From assembly GCF_008728515.1 (NCBI RefSeq), contig NW_022161668.1, positions 1 to 64,000 of the forward strand: 64,000 bases of DNA. The letters are read 5' to 3'. Shown one piece after another: positions 1 to 12,596 of the stretch. Below the pieces are notes generated by a model that was given only the letters and a program-made list of their open reading frames with translations, was not told the DNA's origin and ran no database searches. Every line of letters begins with the position of its first letter. Positions within the stretch are counted from its first letter, which is position 1. Origin of the DNA: Papio anubis. Taxonomy: Eukaryota > Chordata > Mammalia > Primates > Cercopithecidae. A program made the translations under genes and the position numbers.

Positions 1-1197
1 CACAACCCCAAAAACATTAATTAGAAATAGAGAACTACTTTTGGTATAGGAAATACTTTTGATATTATTAAAAATAATATGCTGTAGATAGAAATAAAAA
101 ATTTACTAAGATGAAAAAGAAAAATCACAGCCCTGCAAGTGTTGACTGGCAAGTGCATTCTCTGCGGGCATATAAATAGTTGGTCATCTCTAGAAAACCT
201 CTGGGTGCCTTAACAAAGTGCTGGAATTTTCCACAGAGTATAGCTTTTCTTTATTTTGTACTTTTTATTGCTGTCTATATTTTACTATAGGGTATCTGTG
301 GGCTTTTTAAGAAATGAAATTTAAATCAAAGAATGTACTAGAGAAGAAATTGCATCATTCCCCACTAATAACATGCTTTAAATTCCTTTCCTCTCTGAGT
401 GTAAGCTATGCTGCAGGCTTTAGAGCACCTAGTCTTATCAGAAACCTAGGATAATATCAAGAATGAGAGGCAATCACGAAAAAGACTTCAATTTCTTTTT
501 TTATGAATTTATTTTTAGTACATATGGAAAAGAAGAAAAAAGGAAAAAAGAAATGTAGTATTTTGCTTCACTGTGCCTGTTCCTTCAAAAACGATTTTAT
601 ATTTTTTGCTATATTTTAAACCCTTTTTTTTTTCTGGGAGACAACCCTTTTCTGAAATAGGTTGCTATTTCAGAAGAAAAAAAATTATTTTAAAAAGAGA
701 AAAGCATTTCCATTGTATGGGATTCTCATAACTAATAGAGTAGCTTTGGAAAATTGTGGCAGTGTAATAATGAACAGTATTATCTATTAAAGAGTTAAAT
801 TCAGTTCTGGAACCACAATTTCTTCCTTTGCAATTTTATATTGTAAATTTTATTTGCTGTTCTTCTTAGCTTGGAATTTAGGCAATGCATTTGTTTTGAG
901 GATGCCTAATGCACGATCCTAGAAATATGTACAATGTTTACGTAAGTTGTCAAAAAGCTCAGAAAATGGTAAGAATTGCCATAATTGGCTTTCTTCTCCT
1001 AAGCATCATGATAGTATTTTTTGAACTTAAGGAAACATAAAAGTCAAACAAAAGTTAACAATAATTTGGGCTAAATGTACAGAGCTTACTTTATTTACAT
1101 TGTGTGCTACGTTGCTGGTTCAGACTACAGAAAGTTTGCTCTCCTTGTTAACCAGGAAAAAAGAAAAAAGTTAATGAGCCAATTCATTCAGTTAATT
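1..1197. other. AT-rich unique-looking DNA, no gene seen
   Basis: Stop-rich in all frames, with many A and T runs. I recognise no repeat family, splice-flanked exon or RNA gene here. The one listed open frame (1075-1263) ends in translated TG repeat and is not credible. Confidence 0.5.
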
Positions 1198-1240
1198 TGT
1201 GTGTATGTGTGTGTGTGTGGTGTATGTGTGTGTGTGTGTG
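1198..1240. repeat. (TG)n microsatellite, interrupted
   Basis: About 43 bases of alternating T and G, broken by 'tatg' and 'tgg' interruptions. The interruptions suggest an older, partly stabilised dinucleotide repeat. Confidence 0.9.
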
Positions 1241-3924
1241 CGGCAGTATTAGAAGTGCACTAAGTATCTAATTTCCTTCAAGGATTTATCATTTATCAAG
1301 TCTACATGGTTTATATGGATGTTTAGAAAGAATTCTTTGACTAGTCATCTAGAATCTATCATTGCAACTAAGTTGGAAAAGGCAAAATTGTAGCCTGTAA
1401 CTCATTAGCTTAAATAACACCTTAATATTGTTTTATTCTGATTGCATTCTATATTGCTCATTTTATCGGTTTTATATTTAGTATATTCAAGTCATCATAG
1501 AGAAAATTCTTTTAACAAAGTTATTTGGCTCACTGTATTTTTTTCTGTTGAAACTTTATATATAAAAACCATGTTAATATGTCATTGTCAAAATAATAAT
1601 TTTTTTCTTTGCATAATGTACAGTAACACAAGTTCAGAATCATTTCCATTATTTTTATTGACATTTAAATATAATTTAATAACATGGATATGTATAAGAA
1701 CTTCTAAAAGTTAAAGAATAAATCAAAGCTATAAGACAATAATTAGCATTTCAAAATGCTTATATGAATGGTGATAAAATTATCTTTAATATCTTAAAAT
1801 ATGGTAATGCCTACTTTTGGGGAAAATCAGATGAACAGCAAAAAATATCATCTCACTCAAAGCTTCCCTTGAAGACTATCTAGACAAACCAAGTGGAGTG
1901 AAGAGTAAATTAGGTTTTGAGTATATTCAATTCCTATTGCTTGAAACAAAAATTTTAAATATAGATATTTTTTATTTTGAAGAAAAGGACTTCTGGCAGA
2001 TTTAAGTGCAGGAATTCATATGAAGATGTATCTCTCAGACCCCAGAATATAAATTACGTCATCCTTGACACATAAATAATTACTGATACTAGGCTCTTCT
2101 AACAGACTAGATAATTAAAGTAAAATATTAGGTTTTCCTAAATTATCTCTACTGTGCCTATGGAGAACTAAACCTTTCTGGTTTTACATAGGCTTTGAAA
2201 GAATAATTAGAGGAGTAACCCAGTAGAAAAAGTAAAGGAGAGTCCAGAGAAGTGGCAAGGAGAAGTTTGGGCACCTCTGACTAATTAGAATGGGGTCTGG
2301 AGTGCAGGGAAATCATCAAAGCTTGATGCCCAGTCAAGTCTTCTAATAAATTATCCATAATTCAGACTATAATATCATTGAGATTAAAATGATATTAAAG
2401 TGGTTTAAAGCAAAAGTCTCTGGAATATTTGAATATATGTCTTGCAAAGCCATCACCACCCCCATGACTGCCATAACCAACCAGCACAATGATACTACTG
2501 TTAATAAATCTGTTATTATTAATTTCTTCATAGCACTATATAACTCTGTCAAATATCTTTCTATACACTTTAAGAAAACACATGACTTATATTATATTAT
2601 TATACCCTGTTTGTGTTGAAAAAATAGAAGCACAAGATGTAAAGTACTTTGATTAACGTTGCACTAATCAGTGATGGAATCAAGAGTGGGGAAAAAAGCC
2701 CAGAATGACTCTAGAATCTATGTTCATAGACATCGTGCTCTCCTAATTACAGATGTATGAGACGTTCTTGAGGTAAATTTATGTTTTATATATACAGACA
2801 ATAATGGTAAAATGAGTCAAAATGACATATAATTTCCATAAGATACTTTGTTCAAACCCCAGCAGGAATCTAGCAACTTACTTCAACTCTATGTCAGCAA
2901 TATTTGCTTGATTTATTTAACCAAGTGCAAGGATAACTTGTTTTAACCAATTATTTCCAAACCAAATTCCATTCCCCACTGTGCTGATAGAGAAAACGAC
3001 ATCATTTAGAAATGAAACAAGGGGAGCCTGAGATAACAACATGGAGAACATTTGTCTCCACCAGTCACTGAGCTAACCCTAACACTTTAGGACAGCAGCA
3101 CAGTTTAGCTTTCCTGAAGGATTTACAGGGTACCTGCTTACAGTGCTAGCTGAAGGACAGGCTGCAGGTCACTCACTACTTGGGAAACATTGAGAGGCAA
3201 GAATGAAGTCAGTGTCTACATCTTATGCGCAATGACTGGCCGCCTTTAAATGACCATCTGTTGAAAATGTCACCGAACAATGTCTATAAGCCTGAGCATC
3301 ACCCTTTCTTCTTTGTGTGCGAGACACTTTTGTTCTGTTTGCTTTTTTTTGATCCTTGAACATATTTCATTTATTGAGCAGAAACAGAGAAGCAGTCTTG
3401 ATCTTGCCTAGAGACAGTCACAGGATCGTGCTTTTAATGCAATATTAGGTAATAATTTCTAATAATGAATATGTTCCTTAAATAAGAATGTAAAGTGTAG
3501 AAAAAATAAAAATATCTCAGTCTTTTACTTATAATTATATGACACTGGCTATGTGATTGTAATACGCCCAGAACACATAAAGTCCCAAATAACTAATGCA
3601 ATGAACATTTTTATTTTCAAGAGAGTACTTAAATTTTTTTCTATTTTCTTTTTAACTTTATATGCTCCAAAATTCTATATACAAATACACCGGAATCCAT
3701 GAGAAAAAAATGACTACAAATTTACATTATAAATAGTACTGAAATGGACGGGTCTTGTTTTTATTCAGCCTTTTTTAACTTAAAATTTTTTTCCAAATAT
3801 TTTCATAAATGCATTTAGTGGTAGCAAAATTCTCTACAAAAATATTCTTAATATTCAAACATTTTCATATCTATTGATTTTTTATAGATTAAAGAAGAAA
3901 TATATTCTCATACCGACTTCCATA
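1241..3924. other. AT-rich intergenic or intronic DNA, nothing recognised
   Basis: No repeat family, coding exon or structured RNA that I can support. A somewhat more GC-balanced patch lies at about 3000-3330. It has no open frame of note. Confidence 0.45.
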
Positions 3925-3983
3925 TTGGTGGCAATGATGTACATAGGATATTATTTGGTGGCAATGATGTACATAGGATATTA
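3925..3983. repeat. 30-bp tandem duplication
   Basis: A unit beginning 'ttggtggcaatgatgtacat' occurs at 3925 and again at 3955 with no mismatch over 29 bases. The copies are adjacent, which fits replication slippage or a recent local duplication. Confidence 0.9.
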
Positions 3984-4391
3984 ATTTGTGCATCAAAAAA
4001 TTACCATTGAGTGACATGGAAATGCTGAGTACTCATCATCATTTTTTAGTCAAACAAAAGTGATTTTTGATATCAGGTAGTAGTAAAGAATATGTTAAAT
4101 TTGTTATTCTACACATGAAGCACTTGTTTTATCCAACAGTAGAAAATGAAGGATTTTTTTTCTTTCAGGTTTATGATGCAAACGCCTGTTTACCAAGCCC
4201 CTAGATGTCCTCTAAAGTCCTGCCTAGCTCTAACTTCAATGATCATGACTCGACTGATAAGAAAATCAGCTTTTCACACATGCATGTTTATCTGCTTCTC
4301 CATCTAGGTTTTTTTAGTTTAATAAGGCTATCTGGACTATCCATGTTTATAATACCATCCCTATTGTACAATATAATCAAATTATAAAAAT

Positions 4392-4463
4392 TCACTATAT
4401 ATATTTTTATAGATAGTGAAATATATATATATTTATATATAGTGAAATATATATATATATTTT
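4392..4463. repeat. AT-rich low-complexity, (TA)n with internal repeats
   Basis: Runs of alternating A and T separated by repeated 'tagtgaaatatat' units. It sits directly next to the tail side of a minus-strand Alu, so it may have grown from the Alu A-tail. Confidence 0.8.
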
Positions 4464-4763
4464 AGAGAAAGGATGTCACTCTGTCACCTAGGCTGGAGTG
4501 CAGTGGCACGATCATAGCTCACTGCAGCCTTGACCTCCCGGGCTTAAACAATCCTTCTGCCTCAACCTCCCAAGCAGCAGGAACCACAGAGGGGCGCCAA
4601 CATTTATTTGTTAATAATCATTTTGTTCATTTATTTTCTTCTAATTTATTTTGTTCATTTTTTTGTTGATACAGAATGTTGCTGTGTTGCCCAAGCTGAG
4701 GGACCTTCCCTCCTGGGCCTCCCAATGTACTGGGATCACAGGCATGAGCTGCCACTCCTGGTC
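4464..4763 (-). mobile_element. AluJ-type SINE, diverged, minus strand
   Basis: Reads as the complement of an Alu: 'gtcactctgtcacctaggct', 'ctggagtgcagtggcacg' and the final 'gggatcacaggcatgagc' are recognisable. The stretch at about 4597-4670 does not match Alu well, so the linker and second-monomer start were replaced or badly decayed. Divergence and the 'ctcactgcagccttgacctc' variant point to the old AluJ group. Confidence 0.85.
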
Positions 4764-5609
4764 CATGCTAAATTTAATTGATTATGTGGTATTATGTGAT
4801 TACATTATGTACTTAGAATTAATAATATAATATGTTTCCGTCACTTAGATAACTACTGAAATGCATGAAGATAGAGCTGTGCATGTGCAAAGTGCTGATC
4901 GTGCAAAGTTAAGCACTGCTTGGAGAAATGGGCTGAAAAAGACCTTAATTTACACAGGCTGTTCATCCCTTAGACTCCTTCATAACTTCTCACTCAACAG
5001 GTCTTTAGAATGGGCCTCTGAGACGAAGGTAATATTCCATTTCTTGATCCAACAACTAGTTGCCCAATTATATTTACTATATTGTAAACAAATTAAAAAT
5101 CAAACTGAACTCTGATGTTTTGTTTATTTTCCTGTAAGTATGCTTTAAAGAACTGATGGAACATAGTTCTGTTACTTGATTATTTAAGCTTTGTTTAAAA
5201 AGTTTATTAAAATATTATTTAAACTGTCTAAGTCATTGTGACTTCATTGAAAGCAATTAGTTGCCATTTTCTAAGATAGGGAAGAATATGGCATATTTTC
5301 GTATAAATAAATAATCTATTTATATTTAGCAAAATAAAATAAAATATTAGCAAAATAAAATAAAATAACTAAAATAAAAGCTATTGAGTAAAGTTTCCAA
5401 GTACAGAGACGATTGCTTTGAAGTACTTTGTTTTACAAGGGGACATTTTTTCTTCTGAGGGAGTCAATATAATTTATATCTCCAAAAAAAAAGAAATCGT
5501 ATGTTTTCCACCCACCATTTTATGTGTCTATATGTGTTCATATTTTCTATTAATTTTGTCATATGAAACTAATCTTTCAATTTCATTTTGGTACTATTCT
5601 ATTGTATGA
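4764..5609. other. AT-rich DNA with a short tandem A-rich repeat
   Basis: Nothing genic. A roughly 22-bp unit (ttagc followed by repeated aaaat) occurs twice at about 5326-5370. The 84-residue open frame at 4861-5115 has no recognisable domain. Confidence 0.4.
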
Positions 5610-6125
5610 AAATGCAATAATCTACCTCTTTACTCTTTGATTTCATTGGTTTTGGTTAGTTACTTTGCTATTTCAAACAATGCTGCTATCAACATTTGTT
5701 TTGTATCTCCTGATACATGTGTGCAAATATTTTCCAAACATATTTGTGAAAGAATAAAAACACAGTGCAATAGGATAGCACTTCTTTAAATTTACTAGAT
5801 AATGAAAAAAACTATTTCTAAAGTCTTGGGTAAAGCCTGAGTTCTACTAGGAGTGACTATGAGGAACATAATAATTCTTTTTCCTATAAATTCTTGTCAA
5901 TAGTTCAAGAGGCTTTCTGAGATGTGTGCAGCAGTATCCCTCATGATTTTAGTTTTCAGTTCCCTTGTTAAAAACTTGGTTTAGAATATTTTTATATGTT
6001 TTATTTGCTAGTTAGATACCTTATTTTATAAAGTTCTTAATTAAGTATTTGAACATTTTTTCCATAGAGTTTTCTGGCTTTTTCTCACCAATTAGTGAAA
6101 TCCTTTGTATGCTTTGAGTAAGAAC
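5610..6125 (-). mobile_element. Old L1M fragment, antisense (ORF2 3' part)
   Basis: Contains the antisense L1 landmark 'caaacaatgctgctatcaac', then degraded versions of the stretch that in L1 runs towards 'gttctttatatattctgg'. Strongly diverged. The ends are approximate and the subfamily is not assigned. Confidence 0.5.
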
Positions 6126-6129
6126 CTAT

Positions 6130-6430
6130 TGCAAGTGTCAGCAACATTTTCTGTAACATGTTAGATGGTGAATATTTTAAACTCTTTGGTCAAGAGACAA
6201 AATCAAGGCTATTATTATATAGGTGCCTACGTTAAGAAAGAAAACAAATCCCCTAAAGACTTTTTAAAAATAAAATTAAAATACATATAATAACACTATA
6301 GTATTTTTGTTTCGTAACACAATTTATTAATGAGAAGAATTAACTTCTTTTTGGAAGGAATAACATTTAACTAAAATAGGGTATATAGTTAGCCTTTGTT
6401 ATTATTAAAATCTTTTGCAAATATTCACCT
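6130..6430 (+). mobile_element. hAT-Charlie fragment (MER58-like), plus strand
   Basis: Starts with a decayed form of the MER58-type head: 'gtcagcaacattttctgtaa', then 'gatggtgaatattttaaact'. It continues into A/T-rich sequence like that of longer Charlie relatives. The far terminal repeat is not visible, so the right end is a guess. Confidence 0.5.
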
Positions 6431-7325
6431 TTTAATGGTTATCTGTAATGAGATTTTTCCATTGTTCATCATTTCATCTTTGAAAATGCCTTGTTACACA
6501 GATAGGTACTGTTATCAGTATATGAGTATATGATTTTAATTTATGATATGTACCTACTAACAGTTATTTAGAAGATTCAATTACATCCTACTCTTGATAT
6601 TTGCTTTAAGCATATAATTCCATTGCTAATTAAACACCTAAATGAAGATTAAGTAAATGCTCTTCAATTGCAGATAAATATTTTTTGAAATGTGGAAAAT
6701 ATATTTAAATTTGCACTGAGATCTAATAAATGTGTTGGACTATAATTTTATCTCAGAAAATGTTTCTATTAAAAATTTGTGTGAGAAGAGGGATCTCGCG
6801 TCATGTTTTCTCTTTTGACAATACAGGAAACAGATAAAGCAGTTTGACAGTTTGGGTCTGAAACTGTTATTTGGTGAAATGATTTTACTGCAATTTAATT
6901 TTCATACAAAATGCTGTTTTACCTTGTAAATTTAATTGAATTAACTAAAACCATTATCTTGTCTGCAGAAAAACCTACTTTTCAAGACCACTTAATAATC
7001 AATAGTATACGATGTTGGTTCTTCTTTTTAAGGAAACAAAAAAATTCAGCCCTGAGCTAAAAGAATCACATAAAAGTTTACTAATGCTATCAATGTAACT
7101 GAAATGCAGTAGGCAATTCAGAAATCCCATTTCTATATCTGTCAAAATACAAGTTACCATAGTTAAATCTCAGAAACAAGGAAGACTGGCGTTGGTACTA
7201 CTGGTTCCATAACACAAGACAGATTCTAATATTTACTGCAAAAATTTAACATCACGATGTATAATACAATATATTCATAGTCTTTAAACATCTTTTATTT
7301 TCACAAGATTTATAAATGTTTCCAC

Positions 7326-7640
7326 GCCAAGTGGGTGGCTCATGCCTGTAATCCCAGCCGTTTGGGAAGCTAAGGGTAGGGAGTATGGGTCACTTGAGGC
7401 CAGGAGCTCGAGACCAGCCTGGCCAACATGGTAAAACACCTTTTCTACTAAAAGTACGAAAATTAGTCAGGCGTGGTGGTGGATGCCTATAGTCTTAGCT
7501 GTTCCTGAGGCTGAGATGAGGAATGAGTATTGTTTGAACCCAGGAGGCAAAGATTGCAGTGAGCTGAGGTTGGGCTACTGCACTCCAGCCTGGGTGACAA
7601 AGTGAGACCCTGTCTCTAAATAAATAAATAAACGAATAAA
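7326..7640 (+). mobile_element. Alu SINE (AluS/J type), full length
   Basis: Both monomers are present: head 'gtgggtggctcatgcctgta', middle 'aggcgtggtggtggatgcct', and end 'ctccagcctgggtgacaaag' followed by an (aaat)n tail. A degenerate target duplication is suggested by 'atgtttcca' before and 'gtatttcca' after. Confidence 0.93.
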
Positions 7641-8579
7641 AGTATTTCCAGTGAAAGCTTTTACTCTTCTCTACATTTATTTACCATCATCAAATGTAAC
7701 ACATTTTAGCATATTCCACTTCAGGTTGTACCAAATCTGGCTTTTCATAGCATCTTTGAAAATATTCTCAACTGTAATTTTTCTAAGCAGGTATTCACAG
7801 AAGTTAGTTATTCCCAAGAGGCAAGTATTGACTCCTCACATAGACTACAAGTGAACATCTGCTAATGCATCCAGATCTAAGGACAAACACTAAATATAAT
7901 TTGTCTTTTTAAAAAAGACTATTAAGTTACCCACAACATCCTAAACTCTTTGAATATCTATTTTTACTAAAAGGCTAATAGTCATAAACAAATTGATTTT
8001 CTCTGGGCACATTTTCAGCTACTATAATTAGCTCACTAGCAATAAATAGGCTTTCCCTGCTTGGTCAACGAATGAGCCACTTGCAAACATACTTTATTTG
8101 CAGCTCCATTTTTGCTTTATATTTTTGTGAGGAAATTCTGCTGTTACAAAATATTCCATTTCAAACTTTCTGATTTTCCCCACTGTTTTTTTCCTGCAAG
8201 GTGAGAATATCGTTATGACTGCTTAGTCTAGTAATTTCAACACATATTGCATCCTATTGTCATTTAATTAGTGTAATTGCACAGTAATCACAATGTTTTG
8301 GCCTAATATAGTAGGAAATATTTCACACTCTAATGTCTCCTAAAAATGTGACATTAATAATCCAATTTTCTCTTTCTTTTTCTTTTGACATGATAGATAT
8401 CCTCTGGTATTAAAATAGGTAAATAAAACACCTATATAACGATATGTGGCACTCACAACACTGTTCATTTATACGTGCATCCTAGTGATTTGTGGTGCTC
8501 TGAGGAAGAATGTGGATCCCTAGAGAATCACATCAAGTCTCTGATGAAACTATTCAATTTTGCCAGTATAGTTCCAAAA

Positions 8580-8815
8580 AAACTGTAGATAACAACTATA
8601 GATAAACAAATGAGTATGGCTGTGTCCTTCCAAAACTGTGAAATGTGAATTTCTTACGATTTTCCTATGCCACAAAGTATACTTTTGACTTTTTAAATCA
8701 ATTTTAAAATGTAAAACCTTTTAGATTGCAAATAGTGAAAAAAAAAAAAAAAAAGAAAGGCAAAAAAGGCAGTGACCAGATTTGGCCAATGGGTTGTAGT
8801 ATTTTAACCCCTACC
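8580..8815 (+). mobile_element. hAT-Charlie element (MER58-like) 3' part, plus strand
   Basis: Recognised by 'aaacaaatgagtatggctgt' near the start and by the terminal stretch 'cagatttggccaatgggttg' ending in a decayed inverted terminal repeat at about 8815. An A run at 8739-8755 lies inside it. This is a non-autonomous DNA transposon with no coding capacity. Confidence 0.7.
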
Positions 8816-8881
8816 CTATATTGATTATGTAACAAATATTTTCTCCAAATCTGCAGGTTACCATTTCACTCTACCCTAGTG

Positions 8882-9478
8882 TCTAGTGCAAAAAGAGCAG
8901 CATTGCGCTAGCAAGTCCCACCTTTCGCCCTAAGGCAGTTTTCTCCTTTCTCGGTAAACAGTTATACCAAGATGTTCCATTGCCCAGGGACAGGCAGGAG
9001 AGAGATGCTTTTCTCTATCTCAACTGCCAAGAGGCGTTCTTTCTTCTTATACTAGTCCTCCTCAGCACAGACCCTTCACGGGTGTCAGGCTGGGGGACTA
9101 TCAGGTCTTTCCCTTCCCACGAGGCCATATTTCAGACTATCACATGGGGAGAAACCTTGGACAATACCTAGCTTTCCTAGGCAGAGGTCCTGCGACCTCC
9201 CTCAGTGTATGTGTCCCTGGGTACTTGAGATTAAGAGAATGGTGATGACTTTTCACAAGCATACTGCCTTCAGGCACTTGTTTAACAAAGCACACCCTGC
9301 ACAGCCCAAAATCTGTTAAACCTTGAGTCACCACAGCACATGTCTCTTGCAAGGACAAGGTTGGGGGTAGGGTCACAGATTAACAGCATCTCAAATACAG
9401 AACAAAATGGAGTCTCTTATGTCTACTTCTTTCTATATAGACACAGTAACAGTCTGATCTCTCTTTCTTTTCCCCATA
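8882..9478 (-). mobile_element. HML-2 (LTR5-type) endogenous retrovirus LTR, truncated
   Basis: Read on the minus strand it begins with a 'tatggggaaaag' version of the LTR5 start. It follows the LTR5 U3: the 'agatcagactgttactgtgt' stretch, 'ctcaagtacccagggaca' and 'tctgcctaggaaagc', then on to 'gtgggacttgc'. Length is about 597 bp, whereas a full LTR5 is near 1 kb. The polyadenylation-signal end and U5 are missing. No viral coding sequence adjoins it. It is either a solo LTR that lost its 3' third or part of a deleted provirus. The 78-residue open frame inside is a shadow. Confidence 0.8.
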
Positions 9479-9484
9479 TTATTT

Positions 9485-9960
9485 TTTATTAGTTAGCTTG
9501 CTTGAGGTTTATGAATTTTATTGACTTATCAAAGAATCACCTTTTATTTAGTTGATTTTCTCAGCATTTTATTCTGTTTCCAATTTTACTGATTTTTGTT
9601 CTTTATCACATATTTTCTTTGTTTTAGGTTTAATCCATCATTTTTAGTTTACTTAGGCATAAGCTTCTTTATTGAACTCAGATGTTTCTCTTTTGTAATC
9701 TATGCACTTAATAACACAAAATTCCTACTATCTCTACTTTCTCTGAATCAAACAAAATTTCACAAGTTATATTTTATATAGTTTAAAACATTTTGAAATT
9801 TCTTTTGAAATGTTTTCATTGATACCAGAAATTTTAGGTTTGATTTTTTGATTATCTTCTTCTTAATGATGTTAAGTTTGACTGTGATATAACATACTTT
9901 GTATAATTTATATTACTTCAAATTTGATAAAGTGTCTTTATGGCACCTTAATTTATATAA
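9485..9960 (-). mobile_element. L1M fragment, antisense ORF2 reverse-transcriptase region
   Basis: Follows the antisense L1 ORF2 pattern: 'ctgtttccaattttactgat', 'aggcataagcttctttattg', 'ctatgcacttaataacacaa', and later 'catactttgtataattt'. Divergence is high, so it belongs to an old mammalian-wide L1M subfamily. It directly follows the HML-2 LTR. Confidence 0.7.
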
Positions 9961-12500
9961 TTTATTTAATGATTGTCATGTACATAGATATATTGCCTAT
10001 TGGTTTTGTTTCTCTGGACACCCCTGGCTAATATTAATACATTCTTGAGAGCCTATGTCTGCTACTTTATAATCCTGTTACTCTAGTTAAGCCCTGTTGT
10101 GACGTAAGATGTGAATGAGGTGGTCATTCTAAGCTCCTCCAATTAAGTATCATTATTTTATCAGGTTTGTGTGTCAGGCCTGTGGTAAACAGGATACCAT
10201 GTTGCACTATATTTCTAGATTTTTTTAATCCACACTATAGTAACCTTTATTTTATGGTTTTTGCCTTTATTTTATGACTTATAGTTTTATTTTTGTGTTT
10301 GATTCACTTTGTCTCCTACATTTTGATTCTTGATACTAAATAATTTATAAGTGAACTAATTACTATGACTATATTCTAATTTTCTGTTTCCTTTGACTTT
10401 AGTACTTTGGCAGCTACTCATAGGTGATGGAATTTAGGGACTCTAACACTTTTGCTTTTGATATCCCACTCTCCCAGTGAAAATTTTCAATTGCTTTTTT
10501 TTTTCTTGCTGAAGAATATTATTATAGTCATTTGGTAAGAGAAAGTTCAATAGGTGCTTCTTTCTGTTGGTGTCAATAGTGTTCACTTCCAGCACGAAAT
10601 GCAGGTCTATCTTTCTACTCAACAAGTTCATAAAATATGGCATGAAGGTCTCCAGAAACCATATGATGATGGGTTGTAAGACTTTACCTGCTATGTAGTG
10701 TAAAGAATGTCTATTAAACAGTTCAAAACACCCCACAGTCTTTGTATTATTCTAATTTCTGTGTGTCTCATTGAGTTGCCATGAATATGACCATGAGAAA
10801 CCTAGAATACATGATCGCCAACATCAAACATGTACCAGTGGCTTGACCTCTTCTGCATTTACATCTCACGTGCTCTTTACCTAAGATTTGCTTTACTCTT
10901 GACATAAACTGATATTCACATTCAAGTTTTAATTCAGATGTCTTATGTTTTCAATCTTCAGAAACATTTTGTTTCCTTGCCAATAATTAGTGCTTACATT
11001 CAAATACCTATTTTTCTTAACTGAACTTATAAAGAGTCATTGCAATAGTTATTATCTGTTTCTTGTTCTGATTATTATTTGACATCTATTTGTGGCTTAT
11101 AGCAATAGGTAGGGCTGTTTTATATACCTAGAATTTAGGTTGAGAAAACACCAAAATTCCAAAAAATATTCAAAGAACTAGGGATTATTCAACAATGTTA
11201 TGACAGTGTTTGAAATCTGATGTTGAGATACATTAAGACCTAGATCTAGTCAATAGTTGCTGTTTCTTAATATAAACAAGGGCATACATGATTTCCATTT
11301 ACATTTCACTGGCCAGAAAATGCACATGGTCCTGACCTTTCTGCAAGGAGGACTGGAAATAAAGTCCTTTTAGGTGCTCAGGAAAAAGGATTTCTGAAAA
11401 TGTCTTCCACTTCTGTCTCATCCTTGAGGAACAAAAATGAACACCTAAAGATTTAATCTACTGAATAATGCACACTTTAACAATGATACAGGAAACACTC
11501 ACATTTTAATGCCCTTGCTATCTACAAAAAACAAAAATGTCACTACTTCCTCTAACAATTTCACATGAGTATTTTTAATTGGTGAAAACTAGTTGGCATT
11601 CAGATTACCATCTGCAGTGGAGAACCAGAATAGTATGGAATGTGGACGAGCAAATTCAGTATGTCTAGCACAAGAAAGAATAAGACCCTAAACATTTCTG
11701 TAATAAAGGAATGAAACAACAGTCACAGACAGAGAATCAGGAATTGAAATAGCTATTATGATTGAATAGCACACTAGATCCTAGAAGACAATATATTATA
11801 TTTTAAAAATTTGTAGTATAAATTAGTGTCAGTCAATATTCAGACAAACTTCAAACTGAAAGAATAGAATAAAAATAATCTGGACTTTTGAAATAAAAAT
11901 ACTTACCCATTTTGAATGATTTCTAAGAGTTACCAAAAGTGTGCTCTTGCAAAGTGAGTGAATAGATTTTAAAAAGTAAAACAAAGAGTAAGGAAAGCAC
12001 ATGGTACAATATAGGAGAAATATGAGCAATGGTGAAAGATTGTCTTAACAAGACTGATAGCACTGGTATAAGAGAATTTGAAAAATCAAGAAAATAAAAA
12101 TAAAATTATGATTCCTTAAAGAGTGTGATTATTTGAAAAGTTTTTATATTTCTACTGGAAAGTTAGACAGTGAAATATTGATACATGGAAAGCCAAAAAA
12201 ATAAGGCTGGGAACTACATGGTTCTACATGAAAAAAAGTAAACAAAGCACACTCCAAGACTGTAGTGTGAATAAGCTGTAAGGGGTTAAGGTAAGTGTAA
12301 ATACAGAATTTTTTTAAATGCAAATATATTGGGATAATGTGGTAGATATAGAAAAATTGTCAACTTCCATACCAGGATGTTATATAATTCCTACCTGAAA
12401 ATTTAAGAAAGAGCAGTTTCAGATTGTCATTTGGAGATATTAATACAAATAGCAGAAGAAATATAAAATAGTGAAAAGTATTTGATTTAGATAACATATG
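9961..12500. other. AT-rich DNA, mostly unassigned
   Basis: Parts of 10190-10420 could be more antisense L1M, but I cannot support exact matches. A 97-codon minus-strand open frame at 10443-10736 is listed under findings. Nothing else recognised. Confidence 0.35.
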
Positions 12501-12596
12501 TTTGGACTGGAGGTCGATTTTAAGATAAGACTCTTTGATAATCACAAGTTTGAACTGGAGATCAATTTTAGGATGAGACTCTTTCATAATCACAAG
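12501..12596. repeat. 48-bp tandem duplication
   Basis: Two adjacent 48-base units (12501-12548 and 12549-12596) differ at 6 positions, five of them A/G transitions. Both contain 'gactctttsataatcacaag' (s = g or c). Because 48 is a multiple of three, a minus-strand open frame through both units shows a 16-residue peptide repeat. There is no other sign that the frame is coding. Confidence 0.9.

Noticed and set aside
9140..9376. Minus-strand open frame in the HML-2 LTR
   Set aside because: LTR sequence is not coding at this position in HML-2 and no gag, pol or env sequence adjoins it.
8882..9478. SVA element
   Set aside because: The LTR5-like sequence runs from the U3 start and has no VNTR, Alu-like part or A tail. 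SVAs are ape-specific, and the other repeats point to a monkey.
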